Assembly (NCBI RefSeq): GCF_029257255.1
Contig: NZ_JARICI010000015.1
Span: 1 to 64,000 of the forward strand
Length of the DNA stretch: 64,000 nt
Origin: Sporosarcina sp.
GTDB lineage: Bacteria; Bacillota; Bacilli; Bacillales_A; Planococcaceae
Reading direction: 5' to 3'
Of the stretch, positions 47,346 to 57,800 are shown in pieces. Both the position numbers and the translations under genes were made by a program. The stretch's first letter is position 1. Each line of letters starts with the position of its first letter. The notes beneath the pieces are model-generated. The model saw only the letters and a list, made by a program, of their open reading frames with translations, had not been told where the DNA came from and made no database searches.

Positions 47346-47601
47346 TTTGAGTGGCGAAGTGCGATGTGCTGGTTATTGTATCTAATAAGCTGACATTGTT
47401 TAAATTTTAAAAAATAGCTCAAATTCAAAACCAGAAAAATTCTGGTGGTGCTATGAAACAAATTCTGGATATCAAACTTCATACCATCTTTTAAACCAAG
47501 CCAGTAAGACATGAACACTTTATATACTACTTGAAAATCAAAGCTTCACAGATCGTAGACAGCTTCAATCAACTTACTACATCCCTTCACAACAAAACAT
47601 A

Positions 47602-47768
47602 GGATTGAAGCGGAGGATGGGACGAAATGCAAAGATGTGCTCCCAACGCTTCGCTTTTGCTGTGGGAATAGCAATTACTTCTGCGATTAATAGCGAAGCG
47701 TTATGAGCATGAGCTGGAGACCTGGCAAAGATGCCCCCGGAAAGCGCCCCATCCCGCAACGAAAATCC
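47602..47768 (+). repeat. Palindromic repeat, copy J (right-end type)
   Basis: AGGATTGAAGCGGAGGATGGGACG ... GGGAATAGCAATTACTTCTGCGATTAA ... GAAGCGTTATGAGC ... GGAAAGCGCCCCATCCCGCAACGAAAATCCC. Shares its central part with copies C and L. Confidence 0.85.
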
Positions 47769-47817
47769 CATGACCCACACTAATTTTCTTCTTTTAAAAC
47801 CGAGCCAACCCCAAACA

Positions 47818-47941
47818 CAAAAAGAGGAAAGAGGAAAGAATGTTTACTATTCCCTCCCCTTCTAATTCACTCATCTTCATCCAGAAAAAAATCAGGATCT
47901 TTCTGCTTGCGGGCGAATACGAATACGGGGACTGCAAACTA
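47818..47941 (-). pseudogene. Truncated 3' duplicate of the 42-aa membrane-protein gene
   Basis: Minus strand encodes FAVPVFVFARKQKDPDFFLDEDE then stop at 47867-47869, matching the C-terminal half of the intact protein at 48363-48491 (FAVSVFVSARKQKDPAFFLDEDE). Homology stops abruptly at about 47941, where the 5' half is replaced by unrelated sequence. The downstream terminator-like GAGGAAAGAATGTTTAC is duplicated too (47818-47856 versus 48306-48340). Confidence 0.85.
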
Positions 47942-48147
47942 CGGCTATCCTAAAGGCTTAGTGAAACTTTGGTTTCCAGTCTCAGATCTACGTTTCAATC
48001 ACTATATTCCCTCGCTGAACAGGGTACAATTTATTATTGCTGAAGATAACTTTTTTGGTACTTTAAACCACAATACTTTTTCTGTTGAATAACATTATAT
48101 CTTGCAGCTGGAACATCTACGTAAAAGATTTAAAAACCAAGCTAGTG
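47942..48147. other. Non-coding stretch between repeat copies
   Basis: AT-rich; no supported frame or RNA. Not obviously related to the conserved flanks of the composite elements. Confidence 0.4.
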
Positions 48148-48272
48148 TACCGTAGCGGAAGGCGGCGACTCGGGGAGGATCAGCCCGACAGGTGAGACGA
48201 CTTGCGGGAGCAAAGCGACCAAGTCGGCTCACCGCGGGCCCTCCCGAACGCGTCCGCCTGAAGTGCAGGGAA
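48148..48272 (+). repeat. Palindromic repeat, copy M (solitary)
   Basis: GTAGCGGAAGGCGGCGACTCGGGGAGGATCAG ... GGGCCCTCCCGAACGCGTCCGCCTGAAGTG, inner arms GGTGAGACGACTTG / CAAGTCGGCTCACC. Compensatory changes relative to copy D keep both stems paired (GGCGG/CCGCC; GGTGAG/CTCACC). Confidence 0.88.
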
Positions 48273-48305
48273 ACGGTCTTCCCTCTACACACAAATTCCA
48301 AAGCA

Positions 48306-48340
48306 CAAAAAAGAGGAAAGAATGTTTACCATTCCTCCCC
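48306..48340 (-). terminator. Probable terminator after the 42-aa gene
   Basis: GAGGAATG ... CATTCTTTCCTC followed by TTTTTT on the minus strand, 24 nt after the stop. Duplicated at 47818-47856. Confidence 0.65.
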
Positions 48341-48362
48341 CTGCTTAAAAGCTAATACCTAT

Positions 48363-48491
48363 TCACTCATCTTCATCCAGAAAAAATGCTGGATCCTTCT
48401 GCTTGCGGGCGCTTACGAAAACGGAAACTGCAAACAGCGCCATCAGCAAAAGGACCACCAGTAAAAAGATCCATCCGGTTTGACTTGCCAT
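48363..48491 (-). CDS. Small single-helix membrane protein, 42 aa
   Basis: Absent from the ORF track. ATG 48491 with GAGGAGGG 6 nt upstream; protein MASQTGWIFLLVVLLLMALFAVSVFVSARK... with one membrane helix (7-27), a short basic stretch ARKQK and an acidic tail FFLDEDE. Located 34 nt after yisL on the same strand, so probably co-transcribed. Family not recognised. A truncated copy lies 500 bp downstream, which itself supports a real gene. Confidence 0.75.
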   Translation of the reverse strand: MASQTGWIFLLVVLLLMALFAVSVFVSARKQKDPAFFLDEDE

Positions 48492-48524
48492 CTGCAGCCC
48501 TCCTCGTAAAATCACATCACCAGA

Positions 48525-48899
48525 TTAAGCAAAAAAGTCAAAGCCAAGCGGCAACTTGAAACCTACGAACATCGTAGCAAGCAAGAACACGATGAACAAA
48601 ATCAACATAACACCCGTGCTCTTTCCTTTGCTTCCACGTACAAGCGTCATCTCCATAAACCCAATCGTCAGAAGACCTAGAACGAACTTAATTCCGTACA
48701 ACATCGAGTTCAAGCCCATATGCTCAAAGAACAGCGCTGCGCCCGAAATAATAATCAAAATATAGAACAAACGCAAAATCATATGAGTGATTTTCTTGCC
48801 TTTCGTACCTGAAGCCATACCGACAGCTACGAAGAACAAAACAATCCCCACTACCCATGTCAAAATATGAAAATGGGTTGTATCAGTTAAAAATCCCAA
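48525..48899 (-). CDS. yisL: YisL family membrane protein (DUF1516)
   Basis: About 124 aa with four membrane helices: HFHILTWVVGIVLFFVAVGM, ITHMILRLFYILIIISGAALFFEH, IKFVLGLLTIGFMEMTLV, GVMLILFIVFLLATMFVGFKLP. THxHI..W at the start and KITHMILRLFYILII match YisL. Start: TTG 48899 (MGFLTDTTHFH), 5 nt after GAGGTGG, or GTG 48908 of the track, which overlaps that site. Function unknown; near yisK as in B. subtilis. Confidence 0.88.
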   Translation of the reverse strand: MGFLTDTTHFHILTWVVGIVLFFVAVGMASGTKGKKITHMILRLFYILIIISGAALFFEHMGLNSMLYGIKFVLGLLTIGFMEMTLVRGSKGKSTGVMLILFIVFLLATMFVGFKLPLGFDFFA

Positions 48900-48991
48900 A
48901 CTTGCCACCTCATTTTAATATAGTCGATTGATATGTTACCATAATTTCCAAACGACGACTATTCTATTGCTTGCTGTCAACCACTCAATTT

Positions 48992-49891
48992 TTATTCGAA
49001 TCGGTTAACTAATGTGCCAATGCCTTCAATAGACACTTTTACGGTGTCGCCTTTTTTCAGGAATGTTGGCGGAGTCATGCCTTTTCCAACGCCAGCTGGT
49101 GTGCCTGTCAAAATGACATCGCCTGCTTCAAGCGTCACATACTTAGAGATCTCTGCGATCAATTCATCGATTTTCAACATCATGGAAGAAGTATTGCCGT
49201 TTTGACGAACTTCATCATTCACTTTCGTAACGATGGACAGATTATGCGGGTTTGGAATTTCATCCTTCGTTACAACATAAGGGCCCATCGGACATGAACC
49301 GTCTAATGTTTTGCCAAGGAAGAATTGTTTATGATCCGTCTGTACATTGCGTGCTGTAATATCGTTCGCAATCGTGTAGCCAAATACATAATCATATGCC
49401 AGTTGCTTCGGAATGTTTTTGCCATTCTTGCCAATCACAACTGCCAATTCGCCTTCATAATCCAATGAATCTGTCACATCGCTGTGAATTGAAAGAGTCT
49501 GCTCATCTCCAGCGATCGCTGTCGGTGCCTTCGTAAACACTACAACTTTCTCAGGCGGTGCTTCGTCACCCATTTCGGTTACATGTTCTGCATAGTTCTT
49601 CCCTACACAAATAACGTTCTTTGGTGTGCGCGGAATCGGTGCAAGCCACTCAACTTCAGTAAATGCATGTTTAAACTGTTCTGCATTGTCTTCTGCCTCT
49701 GTTTTTTCCACTAATTTACGAACCATTTCCACAAAGTCCATACCAAGGGATACGGCTTCAATCATCGTTTTTGGAAAATCATTTTGATCCTGTGCTTCCG
49801 CCATTGCAAGCACGTCCCAAACTGCTTCCTCACGTTTCACTTTTGTACCGAATAACGTTCTTCCTTCGTAACGGAATGACAATAGTTTCAT
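48992..49891 (-). CDS. yisK: Fumarylacetoacetate hydrolase family protein (YisK-like)
   Basis: 299 aa from ATG 49891 (MKLLSFRYEGRTLFGTKV); the 54-residue extension in the track overlaps the DUF418 gene. FAH fold: CVGKNYAEHVTEMG near 105, DYEGELAVVIGKNG near 155 (metal-binding Glu), GYTIANDITARN, GTPAGVGKGMTPPTFLKKGDTV near 265. Family members are oxaloacetate decarboxylases or acylpyruvate hydrolases; B. subtilis YisK has been linked to the Mbl elongation machinery. Last gene of addB-addA-DUF418-yisK. Confidence 0.93.
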   Translation of the reverse strand: MKLLSFRYEGRTLFGTKVKREEAVWDVLAMAEAQDQNDFPKTMIEAVSLGMDFVEMVRKLVEKTEAEDNAEQFKHAFTEVEWLAPIPRTPKNVICVGKNYAEHVTEMGDEAPPEKVVVFTKAPTAIAGDEQTLSIHSDVTDSLDYEGELAVVIGKNGKNIPKQLAYDYVFGYTIANDITARNVQTDHKQFFLGKTLDGSCPMGPYVVTKDEIPNPHNLSIVTKVNDEVRQNGNTSSMMLKIDELIAEISKYVTLEAGDVILTGTPAGVGKGMTPPTFLKKGDTVKVSIEGIGTLVNRFE

Positions 49892-49946
49892 TTGAATGCC
49901 CAACCCTTTCCATGTGTATTCACATACTTCTATGTTACGACAAAAT

Positions 49947-51134
49947 CTATACATTTTCCTCTTTAATACCGAAATTCTTTCCGTAAGACAACTTTCTCCA
50001 GATAGATTCCAAGGGTCCCATTCGGAATTTTGACAGCCAGATCTGTGCGCCAATCAGCTGAATGAAAAAGATTCCAATGGCGAGCCACGTACCTGTTATG
50101 ATATCTACTTTACCATAGAGTCCGGCTCCGTATGAGTAAAATATCAATGTCGCGATGATAGATTGCAAGATATAGGTCGTAAACGCCATTCTGCCGATTG
50201 TTGCAAACGGCTTTGTGACAATCTTCAAAAACGGAATCTGCCACAGTAGCAAGAATAGAGCCCCATAGCCAATCGTCAAGACCGCGCCACCGAACGTCGA
50301 CTGCACGAGATATATGTTCTCAAACTTTGGTCCATCCATAAACGGAACATTTTTCAGAAAGACACCCAGTGAAATGAAAATGATCATTACAACAGCTAAC
50401 TTCCCTTTCATTTCATACATCCGTTCAATAATCTTCCATTTTGAAAGAGCTGCGCCAATCATCATCAATGGTAAGATCGAGACCACCGATGTGATCAAGC
50501 CGGTTACACTGAACATCAGCCATTCTTGCATTCTGAACACGAAAATTTCGGCGAATGTTCCATGCGCATAGGCGGAAATTGCGAGTTCAATGCTTTGAAT
50601 ATCAACAAAGCCGTCCATCAGTGAGTTCGGATTGATTTTCCGTGCGATGACGAGAAATACATAGAGCAGTCCCGCCGGCACGATATATAGCACGAAGGCC
50701 AACGACAAAAGCCATTTTTTCGGAATGCGCACAACAGCGATCATGATGAAACCCATTAACGCGTAGGTAAATAAAATATCACCAAACCAGATCAGTAAAG
50801 CATGCAACACCCCAAATACCAGCAGCCAACTCATCCGTCGTGCCATGAATGGAGCAAAAGGCGTCCCGTTGCGCAGGGACTTTTCATACTGCATATTGAT
50901 ACCGTATCCAAACAACATCGCAAACAGCGGATAAAAACTAGCTTCTACAAATACGTCAATAAAATGAAATGCCGACTGCTCGCCCGGTACAGTGAACCAT
51001 GAATACGGATCCATATAAACATAAGGCGAATGAAAATGCAGCATATTCGCAATGAAAATCCCTAATAACGCGATGCCTCTTAGAAAATCAAGCCCATCAA
51101 CCCGATCCTTCAGAGGCGTAGGAGTTAACTTCAA
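49947..51134 (-). CDS. DUF418 family membrane protein
   Basis: 395 aa with about ten membrane segments. DRVDGLDFLRGIALLGIFIANM at the N-terminus and the C-terminal DUF418 block (GRMAFTTYILQSIIATLIFYSYGAGLYG ... FRMGPLESIWRKLSYG) identify the YeiB/DUF418 family, relatives of acyltransferase-3 membrane proteins; function not established. TTG start at 51134 overlaps the addA stop (TTGA-type) and uses AGGAGGAA within addA, so it is translationally coupled to addA. Confidence 0.9.
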   Translation of the reverse strand: MKLTPTPLKDRVDGLDFLRGIALLGIFIANMLHFHSPYVYMDPYSWFTVPGEQSAFHFIDVFVEASFYPLFAMLFGYGINMQYEKSLRNGTPFAPFMARRMSWLLVFGVLHALLIWFGDILFTYALMGFIMIAVVRIPKKWLLSLAFVLYIVPAGLLYVFLVIARKINPNSLMDGFVDIQSIELAISAYAHGTFAEIFVFRMQEWLMFSVTGLITSVVSILPLMMIGAALSKWKIIERMYEMKGKLAVVMIIFISLGVFLKNVPFMDGPKFENIYLVQSTFGGAVLTIGYGALFLLLWQIPFLKIVTKPFATIGRMAFTTYILQSIIATLIFYSYGAGLYGKVDIITGTWLAIGIFFIQLIGAQIWLSKFRMGPLESIWRKLSYGKNFGIKEENV

Positions 51135-54100
51135 ACTGATTCCTCCTGTAAACTGATTGTTTTTGCTCCGTCAAATAAGTAAAGGAGCATCTCTTTTATT
51201 TCAATGCCTAAAATCGACTGCAGCACTTTCTTATACAAATTCAACTGCGTACCATAGCGCTTCTGCATTTCATTTGCCACTGCTTCCTGTGTATGAAAAC
51301 CACCCGTGTAATCCGTCTTGTAATCAACGAGTACCCATTCCTCGTCCTCATGAAACAGACAGTCCGCAATACCTTGCAGCAGTTGGAATTCCCCTTGTTC
51401 TGCAGGCAGCGCGTATGTAAACGGCATTTCGCGCAGCACGTCATCCGCCTGCTTCATTCGTTCACCTAGAGGCGTCGCAAAAAACTTCACGATATCCGAC
51501 GCATCGATTGCAGCTCCTTCTTCCTTTGTTAGCAGTTCACGTTGGACAAGCTCTTCTACAAATTGGCCTGCTTGTCCAATATCCATCGGCAGTTTCAAAT
51601 TGATATGCTGCATAACAGTATGCATGGCCGTACCGATTTCCGCTTTCGTCAACTCACGCTTTTGCAAAAACGACGGACGGTCATGCAGGAATGAAGGACG
51701 ATTTGCAAATTCAGATGAACGTTCCTCAAACGGATCCGCATCCCCACGTTCAAGCTCGAGCAAAGCAATGCGTTTCAACTCACTGACCGATTGCTTAGAC
51801 GGCATATCGACCGCATGTTTATATGGATAGCGCGTTTCAAAACGCTCGGTAATCGTTTTGACCATCTGCGGATCAGCAGTTACATTTTCATTGTCGAGCG
51901 GGATCCATTCGTCTATTTCCATGCTGTCTGCCGAATGAAAAGCAGAGAACGGATAGGCATTGATGTTCCAGACAGACGCATCATCCATCAATTCACCGCC
52001 AGCCGCTTTGCCGAACTTGCCGAAATCCATATGACGCGCAACGGCAGGGCCGATCCAATCCAGATAACCGGTGGCACGCGAACGTTTATATTCAGGCAGC
52101 GGCAGATTTTCATCAAGCAGCTGGGCTTCCTGCCATTGACTCATCGTCTTTTCAATATCCTTAACGGAAGCAATCAGCTCCAAATGCTCCTTAGCACGCG
52201 TCATCGCCACATACAGCACGCGCATCTCTTCCGCACGCATCTCTAGCTCCTTCTTCTCTTTCACCGCTAAAAACGGCAGTGAAGTAAATGTAATGCGTTT
52301 CTCCGGATCGATTGCTTTAACAGCCAGCCCAAAATGCTGATCGAATAAATACGGATTATGGAAATCCATTTTATTGAACGGACGCCCCATCCCCGCAAGA
52401 AACACATACGGAAACTCGAGACCCTTCGACGAGTGAATCGTCATGATCCTTACCACGTTTTCTTTCTCACTCATGAATCGAGCTTCCCCTAAATCATCGC
52501 CGCGTTTACGCATGCGGTCGATAAAGCGCAGGAAGCGGAACAGCCCACGGAAAGAAGTCTTCTCATACGACATCGCCCGGTCATGAAGCGCGCGCAAATT
52601 CGCCTGCCGCTGTTTGCCGTTCGGCAGAATCCCGACCATTTCGTAATAATACGTATCCTGATAGACTTTCCAAATTAATTCGGATAAGGATCCATGCCGG
52701 GCCATATTGCGCCAGTCTTCCAGGCGAAGGAAAAACTTCTGCAACTTTTCCTGTGCTGCGGGACTTACACCCGCCCCGCCAGTTTGTACAAATAGCTGCA
52801 ATGCTTCGTAAAACGGCACATTCGGTTTCACGAGACGAATTTCCGCCAGCTCATTTTCCGTCAGCCCAACAAACGGCGCACGAAGTACAGATACTAGTGG
52901 AATATCCTGATACGGATTATCGATGACCCGCAATGTATTAAGCATGATCATCACTTCAATGGCGTCAAAATAACCGGAAGAAAGCTCCACATACACAGGA
53001 ATTCCTGCCGCTTTTAATTCATCCGCAATTTCACTCGACCACGTCATCGAACGCATTAAAATCACAACATCACGGTACTCGAGCGGACGTGTCTTACCGC
53101 TGAATGCATCCGCTACCTGCGCCTGATCCGCCTGCCACTGCTTGATTTTCTGCGCAATGAAACGGGCTTCAGCCTGTGATTTTTTCAGGTCCTGCTGTGC
53201 TTCCTGTTCTTCTGACAGTTCCTCGTCTTCATTCTCATAAAGAATTGTCAGCCCTGCCGCCACATCTTTGTCTGGATACTGCGCGCCATATTTCAGCGCA
53301 GCCGCGTCGTCGTACTCAATTTCTCCAACACGCGTGCCCATGATCTGCCTGAAAATGAAGTTGGTGGCGTCAAGTACTTCTTTACGGCTCCGGAAATTTG
53401 CGTTTAAATCAATTTTCAAGCCTTGCTCCGATGAATCATCAAGGAACCGGTCATATTTCCCGAGAAAAAGCCCCGGCTCAGCCAGACGGAAACGGTAAAT
53501 CGACTGCTTGACGTCGCCGACCATGAACAGATTGCCATCTGCCTCTGCTCCCTGCTTGATCAGCTGCAAAATCGCTTCCTGCAGGAAATTGGTATCCTGA
53601 TATTCATCAACCAACACTTCTGCAAAACGCGCCTGATAATCGAGCGCTATATCTGAAGGGACCAGCTTGCCGTCTGCTTCAGCAGATAAAATCTGCAGCG
53701 CATAATGCTCTAAATCTGAGAAGTCGACAAGTCCACGCTCTGCTTTCAATGCTTGATAACGTGCAGAGAAATCTTCAACTAACCCGACCAGTGTATGCAT
53801 CAGCGGCGCCATCAAACGTATTTCTTCCAGCAGCCGTGCAGGCGTCCTTGTAAAATACGTTTCTTTCAGCTTATTGACGATCTTTTTCACCGAGTCACGC
53901 ATATCTTTTCCGCGCTTCGCCAGTTCTTCATCACAAGAATCCTTCTTAATCATTCCCGCTTTGACCCAGGTAAGCGTCTGGAAATACGCATACACATCTT
54001 CCCACTCGCCGTTTGTCACATAGTCAATCGCCTGATTCAGCCAGGCTTCATCCGCCTTTGCGGTATCAAGAAGCGGCAGCGGGCCTTCATTCATTTCAGC

Positions 54101-54835
54101 TACACGCTGCAAATCGAGCGCTATCGTTTTCGCTTCATCGAGTGTATGTTTTATCGCCAACTTTAACGGCTCAATGAAAGATAAACCGTCAATTGTTGCG
54201 TTGTCCCCAATGTCATATTGCTGCGGAATCATTTCCAGCCACTCGGTAGGATTCGGATGTACGCGTGAATAGTCGTACAGCTTATCAATCAACGTCTCAA
54301 TCGCCTGGTCATTGCGGTCCGCCGTAAAACTGTCGCTCAGACGGTAGACCGCTTCAGGATTTGCCTGACTATAAGCATCTTCAAGTACGGCCGCCACCGT
54401 GTCATCCCGTAAAATCGAAGCTTCCGTCGGGTCTGCAATACGGAATCCAGGATCAATATCAAGTACATAAGAATACTGTCTGACCACCTGCAGACAAAAT
54501 GAGTGCAGCGAAGAAATCTGTGCTTTATTCAGCAGGTTCAATTGCCTCCGCAAATGAACGGAAGACGGATCATTCGCAATCGCTTCCTCGAGCGCACTAG
54601 CCATCCGGTGACGCATTTCAGCAGCCGCGGCATTTGTAAATGTCACAACGAGTAGCTGATCGACGTCGATTGGATTTTCGGTATCGAGCACTTTCTCGAT
54701 CATCCGTGTAATCAGAACTTTCGTTTTCCCGGAACCTGCCGCAGCAGAAACGAGGATATCTTTGCCCGACGCATAAATGGCTTTCCACTGTTCATCAGTG
54801 AACGTTTCATGGGCCGGTTTTTCAGGAATTCGCAT
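51131..54835 (-). CDS. addA: Helicase-exonuclease subunit AddA
   Basis: 1234 aa, UvrD-type helicase plus C-terminal RecB-like nuclease. ILVSAAAGSGKTKVLITRMI (Walker A near 35), VDEYQDTNFLQEAIL (helicase motif II near 405), RIMTIHSSKGLEFPYVFLAG (motif V near 790), and nuclease core WVLVDYKTDYTGG near 1160. With AddB it processes double-strand ends for recombination and recognises Chi. GGTAGATCCGA lies before the ATG; start overlaps addB end by 14 nt. Confidence 0.97.
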   Translation of the reverse strand: MRIPEKPAHETFTDEQWKAIYASGKDILVSAAAGSGKTKVLITRMIEKVLDTENPIDVDQLLVVTFTNAAAAEMRHRMASALEEAIANDPSSVHLRRQLNLLNKAQISSLHSFCLQVVRQYSYVLDIDPGFRIADPTEASILRDDTVAAVLEDAYSQANPEAVYRLSDSFTADRNDQAIETLIDKLYDYSRVHPNPTEWLEMIPQQYDIGDNATIDGLSFIEPLKLAIKHTLDEAKTIALDLQRVAEMNEGPLPLLDTAKADEAWLNQAIDYVTNGEWEDVYAYFQTLTWVKAGMIKKDSCDEELAKRGKDMRDSVKKIVNKLKETYFTRTPARLLEEIRLMAPLMHTLVGLVEDFSARYQALKAERGLVDFSDLEHYALQILSAEADGKLVPSDIALDYQARFAEVLVDEYQDTNFLQEAILQLIKQGAEADGNLFMVGDVKQSIYRFRLAEPGLFLGKYDRFLDDSSEQGLKIDLNANFRSRKEVLDATNFIFRQIMGTRVGEIEYDDAAALKYGAQYPDKDVAAGLTILYENEDEELSEEQEAQQDLKKSQAEARFIAQKIKQWQADQAQVADAFSGKTRPLEYRDVVILMRSMTWSSEIADELKAAGIPVYVELSSGYFDAIEVMIMLNTLRVIDNPYQDIPLVSVLRAPFVGLTENELAEIRLVKPNVPFYEALQLFVQTGGAGVSPAAQEKLQKFFLRLEDWRNMARHGSLSELIWKVYQDTYYYEMVGILPNGKQRQANLRALHDRAMSYEKTSFRGLFRFLRFIDRMRKRGDDLGEARFMSEKENVVRIMTIHSSKGLEFPYVFLAGMGRPFNKMDFHNPYLFDQHFGLAVKAIDPEKRITFTSLPFLAVKEKKELEMRAEEMRVLYVAMTRAKEHLELIASVKDIEKTMSQWQEAQLLDENLPLPEYKRSRATGYLDWIGPAVARHMDFGKFGKAAGGELMDDASVWNINAYPFSAFHSADSMEIDEWIPLDNENVTADPQMVKTITERFETRYPYKHAVDMPSKQSVSELKRIALLELERGDADPFEERSSEFANRPSFLHDRPSFLQKRELTKAEIGTAMHTVMQHINLKLPMDIGQAGQFVEELVQRELLTKEEGAAIDASDIVKFFATPLGERMKQADDVLREMPFTYALPAEQGEFQLLQGIADCLFHEDEEWVLVDYKTDYTGGFHTQEAVANEMQKRYGTQLNLYKKVLQSILGIEIKEMLLYLFDGAKTISLQEESV

Positions 54836-57800
54836 TCGGATCTACCTCCTTCCGCATTTTTTCTAATGAATCTTCCGGTTTCAGTGCTGCATAATGCCGT
54901 TCTGGCTGCGTCGGATCTGTCCGGTCGAACTGACAAATCGACTGATACGAGCAGAACTGGCATGGCATATGATCTTTCAGACGGTACGGATAAACTCGCG
55001 TATCTCCCGCCAACATACCGTCGCCTGCCTGCCTGTGCCGCTTCCGCACAAATGTACGCATCATATTCAAATCCTCAGTCGGCAATACTTTCGACGTCGA
55101 ATAAAACGAACCGTCCTTTTTCAGCCGCGCCGGAATAATGAGCGATTCACTTTCCAGATGATCATCCATCGCAAGCGCCACTTCCGCATCTTCCACGATA
55201 TACCCTTGCATCTTGTAAGACTTCATTAATTCCTTCTCGACAGCATCATCCGCCAGCTCTTTCGTCAAGCGCAGCATCGGATTATGCACGTACATATACA
55301 GCACACCTGCAGGATCTGCGTGCACACCGAGCCAGTCGTCCGCGTGTTCAAGCGCGACGTCGAGATACGTCAGCATTTGCAATGAAAGACCGTAATACAC
55401 TTCGGTCAGATCAAGAGCACGCGCGGAAGATTTATAATCTACGACACGCAGAAATGTCTGATCATCTTTCTTCATCGTATCCACTCGGTCAATCCGTCCT
55501 CTAATGCGCATCTGCTGCCCTTGCTTTAATTGAATCTCAAGTGGCGGGATGGCTTCATTCGGACCAAATCCTGCTTCAATCGCAATCGGTGTGAACTTTG
55601 AGTTGCGTGACTGCGACTGTAGCGCGCTAATCGTCCGCTGAATGATTTGCATAAGTTTGCGCTGAATATACGCGTAGCGCTGGCTCGATAGCAAAATCTT
55701 ATGGAAGAATTTCGGCGTCAGCGCATCAATCGCTTCACGTCCAAGCTGCCAGCACTGCTCTCTCGTCAACTCAGCCCATGACAGCCCCTGCCGCATCACT
55801 TCGTCCGATACCCATTTCAATGCGGCATGGAATAGATCACCGATATCCGGTGCTTCCAACTGGAATTCCGTCCGGTCCTGCAAGCCAAGACCATACGTCG
55901 TGAAATGCTGGAACGGACAGCTGTAATACGATTCGATTCGCGAAACACTCGTGGTAAATGAAGTGCCGTATAACCCGGCAGTCAAATGCGGATCAAGCAT
56001 CTCCGTTTTCTGCCGCTTCAATGCAGGCTGCGCGATTGACTGAATAATAGACGACCATAGCGGATCTTCCTTATAATACGCAAGCACCGCCTGCCACTCC
56101 GGCTCCATTTCCTCATGTGAATTTGCCTGTCGCATGACGCGCACCGCATAGGACAAGGAAACTTCGGGGTGCTCAATATAAGGCATTTTATCTTCTGTAT
56201 CGGGAAGGTCCGTCGGCTCAATAACGGCGAGCTCTACCGGAATATCATTAGAAATTTGCTGCAGTCTCGGAACATAGAGAGACGGAATGAGCGCTTTTCC
56301 TTCTTCATCCGCAATTGGATAGCTGACTGTCAGACGCTCCCTCGCACCCGTGAAGGCACGGTACACCATATACGATTCTCGCATCAACTGTGTCTTTGAA
56401 GTCGGCGCGAGGGTAATGCCAAGCTCGCTGAACAGCTCTCTATCGTGATCTGACAGCAACCCTTCATGATCATTACGCAAAGGCAACACGCCTTCATTTG
56501 CCCCTAACACAAACACACAATCGACATCCATCGAATTAAACAGCTCGACCGTCGTCACCGTCACTTGATCAAGCGACGGAGGAATGAGTTTGAATTCGAG
56601 TGTATCGAAACCTTCGTCGAGTATTTTAATCGCGTCTGCAATCGGCAATTCTTTATCACCAAACATCAGCACAAACTGATCGAGCACATTGATCCAGCTG
56701 TTCCACGCCTGCTCATGCTCTGCTGCCTCGCGCAGCCGGTTCTCTTGCTGCTCTTCTTTTTCAAGTCCGACCATTTTGTCATAGACGTGCAGCGATTCCA
56801 TCGTAAAGAACAGTGCTTCCGCAACATCGCGGCCGGTTTTCGCATCTTGCATTTTTTCTTGAAGTTCCAGCAACGGCTGACGAATTATATCTCGTGTCTC
56901 CGCGTATTCTGCCTGCATCGCCAATTCCTCATCGGTCTGGACTTTCTTGACCATCTCAAGCCCGCGGTAACGGCTAACAATCCAGCGTTCCTCGTCCAGC
57001 CAGCGTTTGCTGCCGTGAATTCCTTTTGCCAAAATGAAATTTTCTAGACGGTCCGCCCGTTCCCGCCACACTTGCTTGCTTTCATTAGCAGGGAAAAAGA
57101 GGTCCGTTTTGACAGCGCGGAAGACTGCTTCATACGTCCAATCCGTGCGCACTGCTTCGAGCAATGAACGGGCAAACTCAATGAGCGGATGGTGCAGCAT
57201 CGGCTTTTTACGGCTGATGAACACGGGAATATCGTACTGCGGAAAAATCATTTGAAGCAGCTCATCGTATTCTTCAGGCTGTCTGTAGATCACGGAAATG
57301 TCTTGATAACGCTTGCCTTCGCGCATCAGCTTACGAATCGAACGCGCGACCGCATGCACTTCTGCACGCCGGTTCGTCGCCTCGATTAACTGGATATGAC
57401 TTTCAGATTCTTTTGTTTGTGGCGGATAGTTATCAAATTGTTCTTCTAAATGCTTTAACTCTTCATTGGAAAATCTCTGCAGTTCTGTCAGATGAACCGT
57501 TTCGTCGAGCGGCACAGAATCACTGTACGCATGCTGCTGAAGCGTTGCGAATTGCTGTTCAGCCGTATAAAACAGCTCATGCTCGCCACTCTGCCCCGCA
57601 TCTTCCATAGGCAGCACCACATTAACACGTTTCGTGAATTTCATCAGCTGCGAGATGATATTGTATTCCTGCGTCGTGAAATCGCCGAAGCCGTCTATGT
57701 AAATAGTGGAATCCTTCAGCCACTCTGCATGCGGAATCTGTTGGGCGAGAGCGTTGAGCTGCCCTTCGCTGTCCATATACGTTGTGCCCAGACGTTCCTC

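Larger units (their letters stand above)
47150..47768 (+). repeat. Composite repeat element, locus 3
   Basis: Flank TTTAAAGTTGTTGAAATTAG, palindrome H, flank TTTGAGTGGCGAAGTGCG..AAGCTGACATTG, middle segment, conserved flank AGACATGAACACTTTATATA (47470-47604), palindrome J in opposite orientation. Preceded by the deletion copy G with the same downstream flank (47037-47125). Confidence 0.8.
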
